In this document: positions 33,604 through 42,090 of the stretch, piece by piece
Position numbering within the stretch: the first letter of the stretch is position 1
Layout: every line of letters begins with the position of its first letter
From: CAZXFA01 sp964640085
Lineage (GTDB): Bacteria; Actinomycetota; UBA4738; HRBIN12
Reading direction: 5' to 3'
Length of the DNA stretch: 64,000 nt
Assembly (NCBI GenBank): GCA_964640085.1
Contig: CAZXFA010000001.1
Coordinates: 248,001-312,000, forward strand
The notes under the pieces: generated by a model
Databases searched by the model: none
Told to the model about the DNA's origin: nothing
The model's input: only the letters and a program-made list of their open reading frames with translations
Position numbers and translations under genes: made by a program

Positions 33604-34518
33604 GTGCGTCCGGCGGATCCCGAGCGCCGCGGCGACCTCACGGGCGGGGCCCTCGCCGCGATGGCATCCGTTCAGTTCGGCGCGATCGTGGTCCTGGGCA
33701 AGCGCGTGCTCGAACGGGGGATGACGGTCGAGTCGATGCTCTCGATGCGGTTCGGAACGGCGGCCGTGTTCCTCGCGGTCGCCCTCGTGCTCCTGCGGCG
33801 CCCGTTGCTCGCCGCCCCAGGCGAACGCACGGGCCTGGCGATCCTCGCCCTGTTCGGGTACGCGGTCGAGGCGAGCTTCTTCTTCGCCGCCGCCACCCGC
33901 GGGACCGCCGCCGCGGTGACCCTGCTCTTCTTCACCTATCCGGTGTTCGTCACGATCGGCACGTGGTTCCTCGGCCGTGGGGCCCCGGCCGGTCCGACGC
34001 TGCTCGCGCTGTTCCTCGCGTTGGCCGGCGCGTCGATCGTGGTCGGCACGGGCGCCGGGCTCGCGATCGAGGCCGTCGGTGTGGGCTTCGCGCTCGCGGC
34101 GGCCGCGACCTACAGCGCCTACCTGGTCGGAACGGACATCGTGCTCCGGCGGACCGGGCCGCTCACGAGCGCGCTGTGGGTGAGCGCGGGAGCCTCGCTG
34201 GGGCTGCTCGTCTCGTCGGCGGTGACCGGTCGGCTGACGGCGCCCACCGGGGCGGCCGACTGGTGGTCCATCCTCGGGATGGGCCTGGCCACCGCGGGCG
34301 CGTTCGTCTGCCTGCTCGGTGCGCTCCAGCGCGTCGGCGCCGTGCGGACCTCGATCATCTCGGCGACCGAGCCGCTGTCCGCTGCCCTGCTCGGGTTCCT
34401 GTTCTTGGAGGAGACAGTGACGTGGGGGGTCGCGATCGGCGGCGCCATGATCCTCGCGGGCGCCGTGACCGCGAGCCTGTCCCGTCGCGTAGCCCCGCAG
34501 GAGCAGCAGATCACCTAG
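33604..34518 (+). CDS. EamA/DMT family transporter
   Basis: 304 residues, ten membrane helices in two EamA repeats: the first from GGALAAMASVQFG to AGASIVVGTG, the second from GVGFALAAAATYSAYLVG to the hallmark SATEPLSAALLGFLFLEE. These drug/metabolite transporters export amino acids, nucleosides or related small molecules. GTG start five bases after the AlaX stop, so the two genes may be co-transcribed. Confidence 0.9.
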   Translation: MRPADPERRGDLTGGALAAMASVQFGAIVVLGKRVLERGMTVESMLSMRFGTAAVFLAVALVLLRRPLLAAPGERTGLAILALFGYAVEASFFFAAATRGTAAAVTLLFFTYPVFVTIGTWFLGRGAPAGPTLLALFLALAGASIVVGTGAGLAIEAVGVGFALAAAATYSAYLVGTDIVLRRTGPLTSALWVSAGASLGLLVSSAVTGRLTAPTGAADWWSILGMGLATAGAFVCLLGALQRVGAVRTSIISATEPLSAALLGFLFLEETVTWGVAIGGAMILAGAVTASLSRRVAPQEQQIT

Positions 34519-34831
34519 GCACCGAGGAGCACCCCAGCGCGGCGAGCGCGAGGTAGATGGCGAGCCCGCCGGCCACCGGCATCACGCGGAGCGAGCGCTG
34601 GATCGGCGAGCCCCCGAACGCGTGGTGCGCGATCGGTCCGAGCAACAACGGCACGAAGAGCACGGCGGCCGTCCCCGCCACGCGGAGGCGGTTCGGCACG
34701 GCGTCCGCGCGCACGAGATCCCACAGCGCGATCGAGATCCACGCCGAGTACAGGATCAGTGGCAGCGCGTGGGCGTACAGGCCGATCAGGATGCCGGCCA
34801 GGCCGGCCGAGAGCGCGAGCAGCAGCCCCAC
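34511..34831 (-). CDS. Small four-helix membrane protein
   Basis: 106 residues from a GTG: hydrophobic segments at about 2-22, 26-42, 49-70 and 84-102, separated by short loops (VRADAVPNRLR, HHAFGGSPIQRS). The pattern resembles small DUF-type actinobacterial membrane proteins; function unknown. Its 3' end overlaps the convergent EamA gene by eight bases. Confidence 0.6.
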   Translation of the reverse strand: MGLLLALSAGLAGILIGLYAHALPLILYSAWISIALWDLVRADAVPNRLRVAGTAAVLFVPLLLGPIAHHAFGGSPIQRSLRVMPVAGGLAIYLALAALGCSSVPR

Positions 34832-34921
34832 GGCGCGAGCGGCGAGGAGGCGATTGTGTTGCGCGGAGGGTCCCCGGTCCCACGGGACCGGTCGACGGTG
34901 TCCGAGGATCGGGCGGAGCGG

Positions 34922-34927
34922 TACCGT
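34922..34927 (+). promoter_or_regulatory. Putative -10 box (TACCGT) for the WS/DGAT gene
   Basis: TACCGT ends nine bases before ATG 34937. A GGAG overlaps the spacer, so leaderless initiation is less certain here. Confidence 0.35.
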
Positions 34928-34936
34928 GGAGCCGCG

Positions 34937-36331
34937 ATGGCCCCCGAACGCATGACCGCGCTCGATGCGTCCTTCCTGTACCTGGAGCGGCCGGCGATGC
35001 ACATGCACGTCGCCGGGTTGTCGATCCTCGACCCCTCGACGTGTCCGGACGGGCACCTGCGGTTCGAGGACATCGTCTCCGTGATCGCGTCCCGTCTGCA
35101 CCAGGTCCCCCGGTTCCGCCAGGAGGCGGTGCGGGTCCCGTTCGACCTGGCACTGCCGGTGTGGGCGGATGACCCGGCCTTCGATCTCGACTTCCACGTG
35201 CGGCGCTCGGCCCTGCCCTCCCCGGGGGGTCGGCGAGAGCTCGCCGACCAGGTCCAGCGGGTGCTCTCCCGGCCGCTGGATCGGACCAAGCCGCTGTGGG
35301 AGCTGTACGTGCTCGAAGGCCTGGAGGGCGGGCACGTGGCCACGCTCCTGAAGGTCCATCACGCGATGATCGACGGCCTGTCAGGGATGCATCTGGCAGC
35401 CGCGGTCTACGACCTGTCGCCGACGCCACGTCGCCTGCCGCCCGCACCAGCCTGGGTCCCCGAGCCCGAGCCGTCGGCCCAGGAGCTGCTCCGGGACGCG
35501 GTCGCCGACCTGGCCACGCATCCGTTCGAGGGCATGCGGAACGCGATCGAGAGCGTCCGACGCTCGCCGGCGCTGGCCGCGCTGGGGCTCGGCTCCGTGC
35601 TGTCGGGCGTGCAGAGCATCTTCGGGATGGGCGCCCGGCCGCCCTCGGCGCTCGACGTACGGATCGGCCCCAACCGGCGCTTCGCGATGGCGGAGGCGCC
35701 GCTCCAGCGGTTCAAGGACGTGAAGGACGTCCTGGGCGGCACGGTCAACGACGTGGTGCTCGCGGCCGTGGGTGGGGCGCTGCATCGTCTGCTCAGGCAC
35801 CGGGGCGAGCCGACGAGGGGGCGGACGCTCCGGGTCATGGTGCCGGTCTCCGTCCGCGGACGAGGGGATGGTCCACTCGGCAACCGGGTGGCACCTGCGT
35901 TCGTGGACCTGCCGGTCGGCGCGATGGGACCCAAGCGGCGCCTGGCTCGGGTCCGAGAGGGCACGGCGCACCTCAAGGGCTCGATGATGGCGATGGGGGC
36001 CGACGCGATCATCGGGCTCGGCGCCTACGCCCCCGGAGGCCTCCTTGCCGGGGCGGCGCGACTGGTCTCGCGTGGCCCCTGGTTCAACCTCGTCGTCTCG
36101 AACGTGCCCGGGCCTCAGCAGCCGATGTACCTCGCCGGGGCGCGCCTGCTCGCTCACTACCCGTCGATCCCGCTGGGGGAGAACTCGGCACTCTCGATCG
36201 CGTGCACCTCGCTCGCCGGGACGATGGCGTTCGGTTTGACGGCCGACTGGGATGCGATGGCCGACCTCGATCGGCTCGCCCTGGCGCTGGACGAGGCGAT
36301 CGCCGAGCTCGCGAAGGCCGCCGGCCGCTAG
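34937..36331 (+). CDS. Wax ester synthase/diacylglycerol acyltransferase (WS/DGAT)
   Basis: 464 residues of the Actinobacteria-type WS/DGAT family. The catalytic HHxxxDG is present as HHAMIDG (about residue 145); NDVVL and NVPGP(Q)QPMYLAG are further signatures. The enzyme esterifies diacylglycerol or fatty alcohol with acyl-CoA, making storage lipid at the membrane. It suggests the host accumulates neutral lipids. The TAG overlaps the stop of a convergent hydrolase in CTAG. Confidence 0.93.
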   Translation: MAPERMTALDASFLYLERPAMHMHVAGLSILDPSTCPDGHLRFEDIVSVIASRLHQVPRFRQEAVRVPFDLALPVWADDPAFDLDFHVRRSALPSPGGRRELADQVQRVLSRPLDRTKPLWELYVLEGLEGGHVATLLKVHHAMIDGLSGMHLAAAVYDLSPTPRRLPPAPAWVPEPEPSAQELLRDAVADLATHPFEGMRNAIESVRRSPALAALGLGSVLSGVQSIFGMGARPPSALDVRIGPNRRFAMAEAPLQRFKDVKDVLGGTVNDVVLAAVGGALHRLLRHRGEPTRGRTLRVMVPVSVRGRGDGPLGNRVAPAFVDLPVGAMGPKRRLARVREGTAHLKGSMMAMGADAIIGLGAYAPGGLLAGAARLVSRGPWFNLVVSNVPGPQQPMYLAGARLLAHYPSIPLGENSALSIACTSLAGTMAFGLTADWDAMADLDRLALALDEAIAELAKAAGR

Positions 36332-37263
36332 CCCACGCGTTCCCCAGGCAGACCGGAGAGCCAGTCCTCGACGGCGTCGAGCCAGCGCTCGGGCGCCTCC
36401 ATCTGCGGGACGTGGCCGACGTTCGCCAGCAGCCGCATCTCCCACGCCGGATGGTCGTCGACCGCGGCCCGGGCGAAGCCGACCGGGACGAGCCGGTCCT
36501 CCCGACCGTGGATCACGAGGACCGGGCAGGTGACCTGGTCCAGGATCCACCGCGTCGCCTCGGGCCGGCGCCCCAGCGACAGCAGGGAGCGGGCCGCCTC
36601 GAGGAACGCGGGCCCGGCGTCGGGATCGGACTGGTGTTCGAGCAGGAGGTCGACGTGCAGCCGCACGACCTCCTCGGGGATCGTGGAGGGGTCGTGCGCG
36701 ATGATCCGCAGGCCGACCCGCACCGCGGTCTCGGCCTCCAGGCCGTTCAGGCGCTGGCGGGCCACCCACTCGCCAACGCGCGGCACCGAGTACAGGCCGA
36801 ACCCGAGGAGCACGATCGGGGCCGGCATCCCACCGCGCGCCCACGGGAAGACCGAGTTCGTCAGCACGAGCGCCTGGACGGTCGCGGGCTCGAGCGCGGC
36901 CTGGAGCATCGCGATCCCCCCACCCATCGAGTTCCCGCAAAGCACCGCGGGGCCCTCGCCCGCGACCTCGGCCACGAAGCGCGAGAGGATCGCCCGCAGA
37001 TCGGTCAGCCGGCTGCGTCTCCCGTTCCGGGGCGTGCGACCGAACCCCGGCAGGTCGAGCGCAAGGACGCGTCCGTGCCGGGCCAGGCCCGGCGCCGCCG
37101 AGAGCCACGATAGGTGCGAGCCCCCGAGCCCGTGGACGAGGACGAAGGTCCGGCCGGGGGGACCCTCCCACTCGACGTAGTGGACCGGACCGTCCAGGTC
37201 GGCCGTCTCGGCTTCGGGGAGCTCGATCCGGGTGATCGCCACGGCTTCCTCCGACGCCATCAT
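36328..37263 (-). CDS. Alpha/beta hydrolase
   Basis: 311 residues. Oxyanion VLVHGLGGSHLSW, the loop LDLPGFGRTPR, nucleophile elbow GNSMGGG (Ser about residue 121), acid in HGREDRLVP and catalytic His in VGHVPQMEAPERW. All triad residues are present, so an esterase, lipase or C-C hydrolase is likely. Convergent with WS/DGAT, which might mean a role in lipid turnover (inference). ATG codons at 37263 and 37260 are both possible starts. Confidence 0.88.
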   Translation of the reverse strand: MMASEEAVAITRIELPEAETADLDGPVHYVEWEGPPGRTFVLVHGLGGSHLSWLSAAPGLARHGRVLALDLPGFGRTPRNGRRSRLTDLRAILSRFVAEVAGEGPAVLCGNSMGGGIAMLQAALEPATVQALVLTNSVFPWARGGMPAPIVLLGFGLYSVPRVGEWVARQRLNGLEAETAVRVGLRIIAHDPSTIPEEVVRLHVDLLLEHQSDPDAGPAFLEAARSLLSLGRRPEATRWILDQVTCPVLVIHGREDRLVPVGFARAAVDDHPAWEMRLLANVGHVPQMEAPERWLDAVEDWLSGLPGERVG

Positions 37264-37358
37264 GCCGCCGATCGGAGGGGAGCGACGACCCGGCCTGGCA
37301 GCCCCACGCCGCGCCGCGGGCCGCAGGATGCTCGCAACATCGCCGCCGCGGGCCTGGG

Positions 37359-37364
37359 TAGACT
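37359..37364 (+). promoter_or_regulatory. Putative -10 box (TAGACT)
   Basis: TAGACT ends seven bases before ATG 37372 of the MoaD-BNR fusion; no Shine-Dalgarno sequence. Confidence 0.5.
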
Positions 37365-37371
37365 CCGCCGC

Positions 37372-38694
37372 ATGGCTCTGGTCCGGTTGCGCCCGCCGCT
37401 CCGGGAGCTCGCAGGAGAGCGCGAGGTGCCGGTCGCTGGCTCGACGGTGGCGGAGGTCCTCCGTGGTCTGGAGCGTGCCCACCCGAGGCTCGCCGGCTGG
37501 GTCCTCGACGATCAGGGACGGCTGCGGGAACACGTCGCCGTGTTCCTCGATGGCGAACGCGTCCGCGGCGAGGCCCGGGTCCACGGGGACCAGCGCCTGG
37601 AGATCGTCGGTGCCATCTCCGGCGGGTCGGACGAGCTGGAGCTGCTGGTGGGGACCCGGAAGGGCCTGTTCGTCCTGCGCGGGGATCGCGGTGGGCCGCT
37701 GGAGGTCGCGACCCGCGCGTTCCCCGGCAACGACGTCGAGTACGCGATCCGCGACCCGAGGACCGGCCGATACCTGGCCTCGGTCACGAGCGGCCATTTC
37801 GGCCCGCGGGTGTTCGTCGCGGACGACCCGGCGGGAGGGTGGGAGCAGACAGATGGTCCGCGGTTCCCCGAGGGTGAGGACGCGAGCGTCGAGCGGATCT
37901 GGGCCATCCAGCCCGGGGAGGAACCCGGCATGCTCTGGGCGGGCGTGGCGCCCGCGGCCCTTTTCCGCAGCGAGGACGACGGCCAGACGTGGTCGCTGGT
38001 CCGGGGGCTGTGGGATCAGCCCAGCCGGCCCGTCTGGCAGCCGGGGGCCGGCGGCCTCGCCCTCCACTCGATCTGCCCCTGGCCCGGCTCGCCCGAGCGG
38101 CTGGCGATCGCGATCTCCGCCGTGGGCGTGTGGCTGACCGAGGACGGTGGCCGGACATGGCGGAACGGCAACACCGGCCTGGTCCCCCGCTACCTGCCCG
38201 AGGAGGTGCGGCGCGACACGCTGGACCTGTGCGTCCACAACGTGCATCGCGCGCCGAACCGACCCGAGCGCCTGTTCATGCAGTTCCACGGGGGCGTGTA
38301 CCGCTCCAACGACGGGGGAGCCAGCTGGGAGACGATCGCGGACGGTCTGCCGAGCGATTTCGGGTTCCCGCTGGCGATCGACCCGCTCGATCCCGATTCG
38401 GCGTTCGTGATCCCGCTGAACTCCGACCGCGATCGGGTGACGGCCGAGGGGCGGGTCCGCGTCTACGAGACCCGAGACGCCGGTTCGAGCTGGATCGTCC
38501 GGGGGGCGGGACTGCCCGGACGCGGCTTCCTCACGATCCTCCGGCAGGCCTTCGGACAGGATGGGCGAACGCCGCTCGGCCTGTACTTCGGAGCGACGTC
38601 GGGTCAGGTGTTCGGGTCGGCGGACGGCGGCGCGACCTGGTCCGCGATCGCCCAGGATCTTGCGCCGGTGCTGTCGGTCCGGGTGTCCTGGTAG
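37372..38694 (+). CDS. MoaD/ThiS ubiquitin-fold domain fused to a BNR-repeat (sialidase-like) propeller
   Basis: 440 residues. Residues 1-85 are a MoaD/ThiS-like beta-grasp domain (VRLRPPLRELAG, VAVFLDGERV) ending in a di-glycine, AISGG at 84-85. With only a short linker the BNR/YCF48-like propeller follows (LLVGTRKGLFVL), with Asp-box repeats SEDDGQTW, TEDGGRTW, SNDGGASW, TRDAGSSW and SADGGATW. Elsewhere these are, to my knowledge, usually separate neighbouring genes. No signal peptide, so it is cytoplasmic, unlike secreted sialidases. The Gly-Gly is internal and would need processing to act as a carrier or modifier. Function unknown. Confidence 0.87.
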   Translation: MALVRLRPPLRELAGEREVPVAGSTVAEVLRGLERAHPRLAGWVLDDQGRLREHVAVFLDGERVRGEARVHGDQRLEIVGAISGGSDELELLVGTRKGLFVLRGDRGGPLEVATRAFPGNDVEYAIRDPRTGRYLASVTSGHFGPRVFVADDPAGGWEQTDGPRFPEGEDASVERIWAIQPGEEPGMLWAGVAPAALFRSEDDGQTWSLVRGLWDQPSRPVWQPGAGGLALHSICPWPGSPERLAIAISAVGVWLTEDGGRTWRNGNTGLVPRYLPEEVRRDTLDLCVHNVHRAPNRPERLFMQFHGGVYRSNDGGASWETIADGLPSDFGFPLAIDPLDPDSAFVIPLNSDRDRVTAEGRVRVYETRDAGSSWIVRGAGLPGRGFLTILRQAFGQDGRTPLGLYFGATSGQVFGSADGGATWSAIAQDLAPVLSVRVSW

Positions 38695-38807
38695 GCCCCG
38701 GGGGCCCGCGCGAGGGGGTTCGTCGTCCTCGTCCTCCTCCTCCCAGTCCTCGTCATCCTCGGGTCCGAGAGGTCGATGTCCCAGTCGAGGGCGTTGTGGA
38801 TCCTCAC
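38604..38807 (-). CDS. Possible small ORF with strong ribosome site
   Basis: A GTG is preceded at good spacing by AAAGGAGG and reads VRIHNALDWDIDLSDP, then continues as an Arg/Thr-rich tail to a stop at 38604, overlapping the 3' end of the convergent propeller gene by 91 bases. After DP the alternative frame reads EDDEDWEEEDEDDEPP, an acidic run more natural for a protein, so a one-base loss is suspected. Only the ribosome site and first 16 codons are persuasive. Confidence 0.35.
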   Translation of the reverse strand: MRIHNALDWDIDLSDPRMTRTGRRRTRTTNPLARAPGAYQDTRTDSTGARSWAIADQVAPPSADPNT

Positions 38808-38957
38808 GGCGTGCCTCCTTTCCGGTCGGCAGGACGGAGTCGACCACGTCCGTGGGGCCTGGACGGGAACGGATCCGATCCGCGGGATGAAGCCGCGGAG
38901 ATGGTTCGCGGATCGGGAATAGTGGGTATCTCCACGATGTCTACATATGTGGCGGTC
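38808..38957. other. Upstream region between the small ORF and the sigma-factor promoter
   Basis: Within the 417-base stretch between the propeller gene and the sigma-factor gene, this part is noticeably more AT-rich than its surroundings and contains the palindrome ACATATGT at 38943-38950, just upstream of the predicted -35 box, a possible operator. No coding frame or RNA structure is recognised in it. Confidence 0.4.
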
Positions 38958-38987
38958 TTTACAGGAGCTGCTGGCTGCAGCTAACAT
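38958..38987 (+). promoter_or_regulatory. Predicted sigma-70-type promoter of the principal-type sigma factor gene
   Basis: TTTACA (38958-38963) and TAACAT (38982-38987), 18 bases apart, stand in a locally AT-rich region about 125 bases before the start codon. That leaves a long 5' leader of about 115 bases, unlike the leaderless genes elsewhere, and could allow leader-based control. Confidence 0.5.
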
Positions 38988-39111
38988 CGCAGCCAAGGGC
39001 CCGGGAGGCCAGTTTCGTTACGCCCGGGTTCGTGTTCACCGAGAAAGGTCCCGAAGACCCCCAAGGGGCGACGCACGCCGCTCGGAGGCTTCGAGGAGGA
39101 GCGTGAAGTAG

Positions 39112-40044
39112 ATGCCAGAACCTGCCCGTCCGCTCGGAACCGATGACGCCGACGACCTCCGGCTGTACCTGGAGGCGGCGGCGCGCGAGCCCCTGCTCAC
39201 CAAGGAGGAGGAGGTGGAGCTCGCCATCCTCATCGAGCGCGGCAAAGAGGGGGAGGAGCGGCTCCGCGCAGGCCGTCTGCGTTCCGAGAAGTCGATCATG
39301 AAGGCCCGCCAGGAGGTGCGGAAGGCCGAGGCCGCGCGGCAGCGGTTCATCATGGCCAACCTCCGGCTCGTGGTCTCCGTGGCCCGCAAGTACCAGGGGC
39401 AGGGGCTGCCCCTGCTCGACCTGATCCAGGAGGGGAACATCGGCCTGATGCGCGCCGTCGAGCTGTTCGATTGGCGCCGAGGGTTCAAGTTCTCCACCTA
39501 CGCCACCTGGTGGATCCGTCAGGGCATCACGCGAGCCATCGCCGATCGTTCGCGGTCGATCCGGCTACCGGTGCACATCCACGACCGGCTGCGCAAGCTG
39601 AACCGCACGCGGTTCCAGTTCGCGCAGACGATGGGTCGTGAGCCCTCGCGGGAGGAGCTCGCCAAGGCGCTCGACACCACGATCGAGGAGATCGACGACC
39701 TGACCGAGATGGGGCGACGCGAGCCGCTGTCACTCCAGTCGCCGGTCGGAGAGGACACCGAGCTCGGCGATCTGATCGAGGAGGTCGACTCCGACGCGGC
39801 CTTCAACGAGGTCGAGGACGCGCTCCTGCGTGAGGAGATCGGCACCGCCGTCGATCGGGTACTCGACGAGCGGGAGCGCCACGTTGTCGCGCTCCGCTAC
39901 GGGCTCGAGAACGGACAGCCGCTCTCGCTCCGCGAGACCGGGAAGGTGCTCGGTCTGTCCGGCGAGCGGGTCCGGCTGATCGAGCGCGAGGCGCTGCGGA
40001 AGCTGCGCGACTCCAACCTGATCTCGGCCGTCGCGGCCATGTGA
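39112..40044 (+). CDS. Principal-type sigma-70 factor (group 1/2), short
   Basis: 310 residues: region 1.2 (LRLYLEAAAREPLLTKEEEV in part), region 2 with NLRLVVSVARKYQ, LLDLIQEGNIGLMRAVE and YATWWIRQGITRAI, region 3 (RLPVHIHDRLRKL), and region 4 ending GERVRLIEREALRKLR. Region 1.1 is absent, and a short insert (about residues 45-65) takes the place of the non-conserved region. Residues for -10 melting and -35 binding are conserved, so it should read standard promoters. It is either the housekeeping factor or a HrdB-like alternative. A GGAGGAG ribosome site precedes the ATG. Confidence 0.92.
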   Translation: MPEPARPLGTDDADDLRLYLEAAAREPLLTKEEEVELAILIERGKEGEERLRAGRLRSEKSIMKARQEVRKAEAARQRFIMANLRLVVSVARKYQGQGLPLLDLIQEGNIGLMRAVELFDWRRGFKFSTYATWWIRQGITRAIADRSRSIRLPVHIHDRLRKLNRTRFQFAQTMGREPSREELAKALDTTIEEIDDLTEMGRREPLSLQSPVGEDTELGDLIEEVDSDAAFNEVEDALLREEIGTAVDRVLDERERHVVALRYGLENGQPLSLRETGKVLGLSGERVRLIEREALRKLRDSNLISAVAAM

Positions 40045-40065
40045 GGTCGCGTTCCTCCGGTGGTG

Positions 40066-40104
40066 GGCGGGGGTCCCGCGCGCACGGCGCGCGGGACCCC
40101 CGCC
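40066..40104 (+). terminator. Strong hairpin terminator after the sigma-factor gene
   Basis: A perfect 17-bp inverted repeat (40066-40082 with 40088-40104) with a five-base loop, starting 22 bases after the stop codon. The tail is GTTATC rather than a T-run, as usual in high-GC actinobacteria. Confidence 0.85.
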
Positions 40105-40174
40105 GTTATCGGAGTTGCGGTGCGGTCTGCGGGGCGAGACGATGAGAGGCGGCGGCCGCCAGGGAGGTGGTGGG

Positions 40175-40915
40175 ATGCCGCTCTTCCGGGAGCACCTCGA
40201 TGAGGCTACTCCGAGGATCGCGCGCGACCCGCCGGGTTGGGTCCGGCGGACGGTCTCGATCGACGTCGACCCGGTGCGGCTGCCGGGCGACCTCGTGATC
40301 CCGGCCGGGGCCAGGTCGGTCGTCGTCTTCGCCCACGGGAGCGGCTCGAGTCGCCGGTCGCCGAGGAACGTCGCGGTCGCCCGCCGGCTGAACGCGGTGG
40401 GCCTGGGGACCCTTCTGTTCGACCTCCTCACGGCGCCCGAGTCCGAGGACCGGTCGAACGTGTTCGACATCGGCCTCCTGTCCGAGCGTCTGGTGGCGGC
40501 GGGTCGGTGGATGCGTCGATCGACCGGTCTCGGCGACGTGCCGGTCGCCTTCTTCGGCGCGAGCACGGGGGCGGCGGCGGCGCTCGTGGCGGCCGCGACC
40601 ATGCCGGCCGAGACCGTCGCGGTCGTCTCGCGAGGTGGCCGACCGGACCTTGCGGGGCAGGCGCTCGAGCGCGTCGCGGCGCCGACGCTGCTGATCGTCG
40701 GGGGTCGGGACCCGGAGGTGCTGGAGCTCAACCGCGAGGCCATGCGCCGGATGCGATGCGAGACACGGCTCGAGGTGATCGCCGACGCGACCCACCTGTT
40801 CGAGGAGCCGGGAGCGCTCGAAGGGGTGGCGGAGCTCGCCGCGGATTGGATCGTCCGGCACGTTCGCGCCACTCAGCAGGCCAGGTCGGAGGAGAACATC
40901 TCCGAGGAGGTCTGA
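40175..40915 (+). CDS. Dienelactone-hydrolase-like alpha/beta hydrolase
   Basis: 246 residues. VVVFAHGSGSSRRSPRN, the nucleophile elbow FFGASTGAAAAL (Ser at about residue 127), LIVGGRDPEVLELN and the catalytic His in DATHLFEEPGAL. This layout is common to small actinobacterial hydrolases often found fused to or beside phosphoribosyltransferases. The start at 40175 follows GGGAGG; an in-frame ATG at 40142 would add a Gly-rich leader. Confidence 0.85.
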   Translation: MPLFREHLDEATPRIARDPPGWVRRTVSIDVDPVRLPGDLVIPAGARSVVVFAHGSGSSRRSPRNVAVARRLNAVGLGTLLFDLLTAPESEDRSNVFDIGLLSERLVAAGRWMRRSTGLGDVPVAFFGASTGAAAALVAAATMPAETVAVVSRGGRPDLAGQALERVAAPTLLIVGGRDPEVLELNREAMRRMRCETRLEVIADATHLFEEPGALEGVAELAADWIVRHVRATQQARSEENISEEV

Positions 40916-40973
40916 GCCCCACCGGAGCCGTCGCGTCGTAGGATGCGCCGAACCCTTGCCCTGGAGGCCGCCG

Positions 40974-41255
40974 GTGTTCGTCCACCTCTCGATCCATCGC
41001 CCGATCCCCGGGAAGGAGCAGGATCTGGCCGCCGCGCTCCGGGGCATCGGCCGGGACGGTGAGGCGGTGCCCGGGCTGCACGAGGTGCGTACGTTGCGTG
41101 ACCGGGAGACGGGGATGCTCGTCGCGCTGGCGATCTGGGAGTCGGAGGACGCGTTCCGCGATGGGCTCCCAGCGCTGGAGGCGGCCGTCGAGGGCGACGA
41201 GGTACTGGAGCGGGAGCAGGGGCTACCCGAGGTCTACGTGCTCGAACCGGTCTGA
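40974..41255 (+). CDS. Antibiotic-biosynthesis-monooxygenase-like (dimeric alpha/beta barrel) protein
   Basis: 93 residues starting VFVHLSIHRPIPGKEQ at a GTG behind CTGGAGG. The ferredoxin-like dimeric barrel pattern is plain: a first strand with His, a helix (LAAALRGIG), the strand ALAIWESEDAF, and a helix EAAVEGDEVL. Family members include haem-degrading and quinol monooxygenases; no catalytic residue can be assigned, and many only bind small molecules. Confidence 0.75.
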   Translation: MFVHLSIHRPIPGKEQDLAAALRGIGRDGEAVPGLHEVRTLRDRETGMLVALAIWESEDAFRDGLPALEAAVEGDEVLEREQGLPEVYVLEPV

Positions 41256-41325
41256 GGCGCGGGCACGAGGCGCATCCGACCTACCGCCCCCGAAGCGCAT
41301 CCGACCACGATCACGTCCGCGGCGC

Positions 41326-42003
41326 TCACGGGACGACCGCCGCGATCGCGCGCGCCTCCGCCACCTGCTTCGCGACCGCGGTCATCACCAGGTCGGTGAA
41401 CACCTGATGGTCCTCGGCCGAGCCCGGCTCGCCACGCGGGGCGACCGCGTCCCCGTAGGCGAGGACGAGGATCGGTCGGAGGGGCCGTCGGAACCGGATC
41501 CGGCCCTTCGGCCATCGAACCTGGGTGCCCCAGATCCCGACCGGCACCACCGGCGCGTCCGTGGGCAACGCGAGGCGCGCGACGCCGGTCCGCCCCGGCT
41601 GGAGCTCTCCCTCCGGATCCGGGTTCACGCGACCCTCGGGGAAGATCCCGATCAGGGCGCTCGCCCGGAGCGTGGCCACGGCTTCGTCGAGCGCCCCCAT
41701 GTCGCGCCCGCCGCGCCGGACCGGGATCTGGCGGTACAGGCGCAGCGCCCACGCGAACCACGGCTTGCGGAAGAACTCGACGGCCACCAGGAACCGCGTC
41801 ATCCGGCGGACGCGCTCACCGGTGATCAGCGCCAGCGCGACGCCGTCGAGCGAGCTCACGTGGTTCCCGGCGACGATCGCCGGCCCGGTGGGCGGGACCC
41901 GGTCCGCGCCGACGACCCGGAGCCGGAAGGTGAGCCGGGCGAGCAGCCCGACGACGGCCACGCCGAACCGCCACCACCCGTTGAGGTCGCCCCGTCTGGC
42001 CAT
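41326..42003 (-). CDS. 1-acyl-sn-glycerol-3-phosphate acyltransferase family protein (PlsC-like)
   Basis: 225 residues with an N-terminal hydrophobic segment (about 12-28). Acyltransferase motif I is NHVSSLDG (HxxxxD), motif II lies near RQIPVRRGG, motif III is FPEGRV and motif IV is DAPVVPVGIWG. It transfers an acyl group from acyl-ACP or acyl-CoA to lysophosphatidate or a related acceptor at the membrane, supplying the phospholipid and triacylglycerol pathway that also feeds the WS/DGAT enzyme. Confidence 0.9.
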   Translation of the reverse strand: MARRGDLNGWWRFGVAVVGLLARLTFRLRVVGADRVPPTGPAIVAGNHVSSLDGVALALITGERVRRMTRFLVAVEFFRKPWFAWALRLYRQIPVRRGGRDMGALDEAVATLRASALIGIFPEGRVNPDPEGELQPGRTGVARLALPTDAPVVPVGIWGTQVRWPKGRIRFRRPLRPILVLAYGDAVAPRGEPGSAEDHQVFTDLVMTAVAKQVAEARAIAAVVP

Positions 42004-42010
42004 CGCGCGG

Positions 42011-42016
42011 ATGCTA
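42011..42016 (-). promoter_or_regulatory. Putative -10 box (TAGCAT) for the PlsC-like gene
   Basis: On the minus strand TAGCAT ends seven bases before ATG 42003; no ribosome site between. Leaderless spacing. Confidence 0.5.
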
Positions 42017-42090
42017 CCCCGCCCGCGCGCCGATCGGTGTCCGGGTCGAGGCCGATAGGATGGCGCCCGAGCGAGCGGAGGACCGACGGG

